NCBI GenBank assembly: GCA_903919975.1
Contig: CAIXKE010000063.1
Coordinates: 1-34,074 of the forward strand
Reading direction: 5' to 3'
DNA length: 34,074 bases
Origin: Akkermansiaceae bacterium
Lineage (GTDB): Bacteria > Verrucomicrobiota > Verrucomicrobiia > Verrucomicrobiales > Akkermansiaceae
Shown: piece by piece, positions 32,983 to 34,074 of the stretch
How positions within the stretch are numbered: position 1 is the stretch's first letter
How the letters are laid out: each line of letters starts with the position of its first letter
Notes under the pieces: generated by a model
What the model saw: only the letters and a program-made list of their open reading frames with translations
Told to the model about the DNA's origin: nothing
Database searches by the model: none
Position numbers and translations under genes: made by a program

Positions 32983-33601
32983 GGCGTGATAAGTGGTTGC
33001 GCACTTTTTCCAAGGCGCGGCGTAAGCGGTTTTTTACCGTGCCCAAGGGTGTTCCGAGGTAATCGGAAATTTCCGAATGAGTGTATTCCAAAAAGACCGC
33101 GAGCTCCAGGCAGCTGCGTTCGTTGGTCCCTAAAATGTCCAAGGCCGCTCGCACGCGTCGCCAATCGTCCAAGGCCATCACTTGGGTGTCCTCGGTTTTC
33201 TCGGGCGGAGCATTCAGATGGAGCGGCACGACTCGTGAGGAATCACGCTTGCCGCGGTGCCGGTAGCGCAGGCGGTCGATGCAGTAGCCGCGCATCATAG
33301 CGAAGGCCCATGCGAACGGGGGGGATTGCTCCGGATCATAATCAGCGGCGCGGTGCCAGATCCGGATGAAGGTGTCTTGGATGACTTCTTCCGCCTCGTG
33401 CCGGTCTCCCAGCGTCCGGAAGGCCGATCCGAGCAGTATCGGACTCCACATACAGTAAAGCTCGGTGAGCGCGTCGCCATCGCCTTTGGCCATTCTCACG
33501 ATCAGGGCCACCACATCGCCACTCCTGTCCTCGCCGAGGCCGCCGGGGGAATTCCGGCTTAGGGAGAACTCAGGGAGGGGAATGGGATGGGGGTTGAACA
33601 T
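32972..33601 (-). CDS. ECF RNA polymerase sigma factor
   Basis: This 209-residue protein has sigma region 2 (ALTELYCMWSPILLGSAFR, EAEEVIQDTFIRIWHRAADY, AWAFAMMRGYCIDRLRYRHR) and region 4 with its helix-turn-helix (LGTNERSCLELAVFLEYTHS, EISDYLGTPLGTVKNRLRRA). It directs transcription of a stress- or signal-dependent regulon, with the overlapping downstream anti-sigma gene as inhibitor. The first 26 residues (MFNPHPIPLPEFSLSRNSPG, GLGEDR) are not sigma-like and resemble translated intergenic repeat, so translation may start at a GTG near VVALIVRMAKGDGDALT. TTGACGGATAAC (33653-33642) upstream might be its own promoter element. Confidence 0.93.
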   Translation of the reverse strand: MFNPHPIPLPEFSLSRNSPGGLGEDRSGDVVALIVRMAKGDGDALTELYCMWSPILLGSAFRTLGDRHEAEEVIQDTFIRIWHRAADYDPEQSPPFAWAFAMMRGYCIDRLRYRHRGKRDSSRVVPLHLNAPPEKTEDTQVMALDDWRRVRAALDILGTNERSCLELAVFLEYTHSEISDYLGTPLGTVKNRLRRALEKVRNHLSRHEF

Positions 33602-33699
33602 GGGAATTCTAGCGTGCTGTAAATGCCATGCGCGTGCGCGTGTTATCCGTCAAACTTCGCGGTCTTGGCCCACTTGTTTTTGATTTTATCGATTAATAT

Positions 33700-33823
33700 T
33701 CTAAAAGACAATATGACCGGTGTGGAAATATTCTAAAAGACAGGCTTTCATGTCAACGGTGTTCAACTTTGGGGTCATGAGGGTGCGTAGATTTTTTCTG
33801 TTCTACTAAAAGACAGGCTTTTA
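33700..33823. repeat. Cluster of REP-like elements upstream of the RAYT gene
   Basis: Three copies of CTAAAAGACA occur at 33701, 33733 and 33806. The last is a perfect hairpin TAAAAG-ACAGG-CTTTTA (33807-33823); the second is the same with one mismatch (33734-33750); the first lacks the right arm. The first two share the longer direct repeat AATATTCTAAAAGACA. RAYT transposases are known to lie next to their REP hairpins, so these are the probable substrates. Confidence 0.75.
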
Positions 33824-33874
33824 ATCAAAAATCTGCCTTGCCACGTCGGCATTATCTGGTAATCTGATCCTGCA

Positions 33875-34074
33875 ATGAGTGTGAACAACCGCAAGCGATG
33901 GATTGTGCCGTGGAAGGATTCACGGACGAAGCCGGTGATTTATCACACGATCTCGCGGGTGGTGGGTAGGGACTTTGTGTTGGAGGTGGATGAACGCGAG
34001 CATTTCCGGATGCTGATGCGGATGTGCGAGAAGTTCACGGGCTGTCGGGTGCTGTCTTATTGCCTGATGTCCAA
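33875..34074 (+). CDS. REP-associated tyrosine transposase (RAYT), 3' end outside window
   Basis: The ATG at 33875 opens a frame of 66 codons that runs off the window: MSVNNRKRWIVPWKDSRTKP, VIYHTISRVVGRDFVLEVDE, REHFRMLMRMCEKFTGCRVL, SYCLMSN. This is the N-terminal part of the Y1-transposase (IS200-like) domain of chromosomal RAYT proteins; the expected next residues are the HFH metal motif, which is outside. RAYTs nick REP hairpins and move them within their own genome. Three REP-like copies lie directly upstream. Confidence 0.88.
   Translation, partial: MSVNNRKRWIVPWKDSRTKPVIYHTISRVVGRDFVLEVDEREHFRMLMRMCEKFTGCRVLSYCLMS

Overview
The window looks like a chromosomal accessory region of a Verrucomicrobiota bacterium, probably a Luteolibacter- or Verrucomicrobium-like Verrucomicrobiales. 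This is inferred from the GC-rich coding sequence, PA14/thrombospondin-3 giant proteins, a Tat-exported Gfo/Idh/MocA oxidoreductase beside secreted sugar-related enzymes, a DUF5069-like protein, a REP-associated transposase, and weak or absent Shine-Dalgarno sequences. No rRNA, tRNA or CRISPR array was recognised.

Layout. (1) 1-9568, minus strand: a tight three-gene operon encoding a 1448-residue secreted PA14/discoidin/TSP3 surface protein, a 346-residue membrane-anchored helical protein, and a giant Rhs/YD-repeat protein that runs off the left edge. (2) 9675-11382: an IS1182-family insertion sequence with terminal inverted repeats and a CTAG target duplication. Its transposase is broken by an in-frame TAG and a one-base deletion. 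(3) 11485-12845: housekeeping genes coaC-like, rplU and rpmA, closed by a strong terminator. (4) 12860-16018: an exported endonuclease/exonuclease/phosphatase protein, an EF-hand gene with no start codon, a head-to-head 5'-truncated sensor histidine kinase, and a small pentapeptide-like protein. (5) 16031-19689: carbohydrate-related genes. These are a secreted glycoside hydrolase with a decayed 3' end, a Tat-exported oxidoreductase, and an exported sugar isomerase/epimerase-like protein. (6) 19861-26242: a DUF5069-like protein, elongation factor P with Arg at the modification position, a LysM protein, an L,D-transpeptidase, a site-2 protease, a TauE/SafE permease, a small hypothetical protein, and a biotin-dependent carboxyltransferase without its biotinyl domain. 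(7) 26243-31886: a genome-decay zone holding a truncated IS4-family transposase, a broken rhomboid-like gene, a 1055-residue beta-propeller protein, a broken IS30 transposase and the C-terminal piece of a TpsB-type outer-membrane transporter. (8) 31816-34074: an ECF sigma factor with a RskA-like anti-sigma factor (overlapping genes), followed by a RAYT transposase preceded by REP-like hairpins.

How the parts fit. The left operon looks like a surface-exposed or secreted system: an adhesive/ligand-binding giant, a membrane-tethered partner and an Rhs shell that may carry a C-terminal effector outside the window. The LysM protein and L,D-transpeptidase suggest cell-wall work. The sigma/anti-sigma pair is a signal-responsive regulator whose targets cannot be read here. 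Several junctions (EF-hand/kinase, IS4 fragment/rhomboid, IS30/TpsB) show that the region has been reworked by insertion and deletion. Two REP-like hairpin clusters 6.6 kb apart, one upstream of the RAYT gene and one exactly at a gene-truncation point, are the most interesting mobile signal. All assignments are from reading the sequence and its translations; no database search was run.
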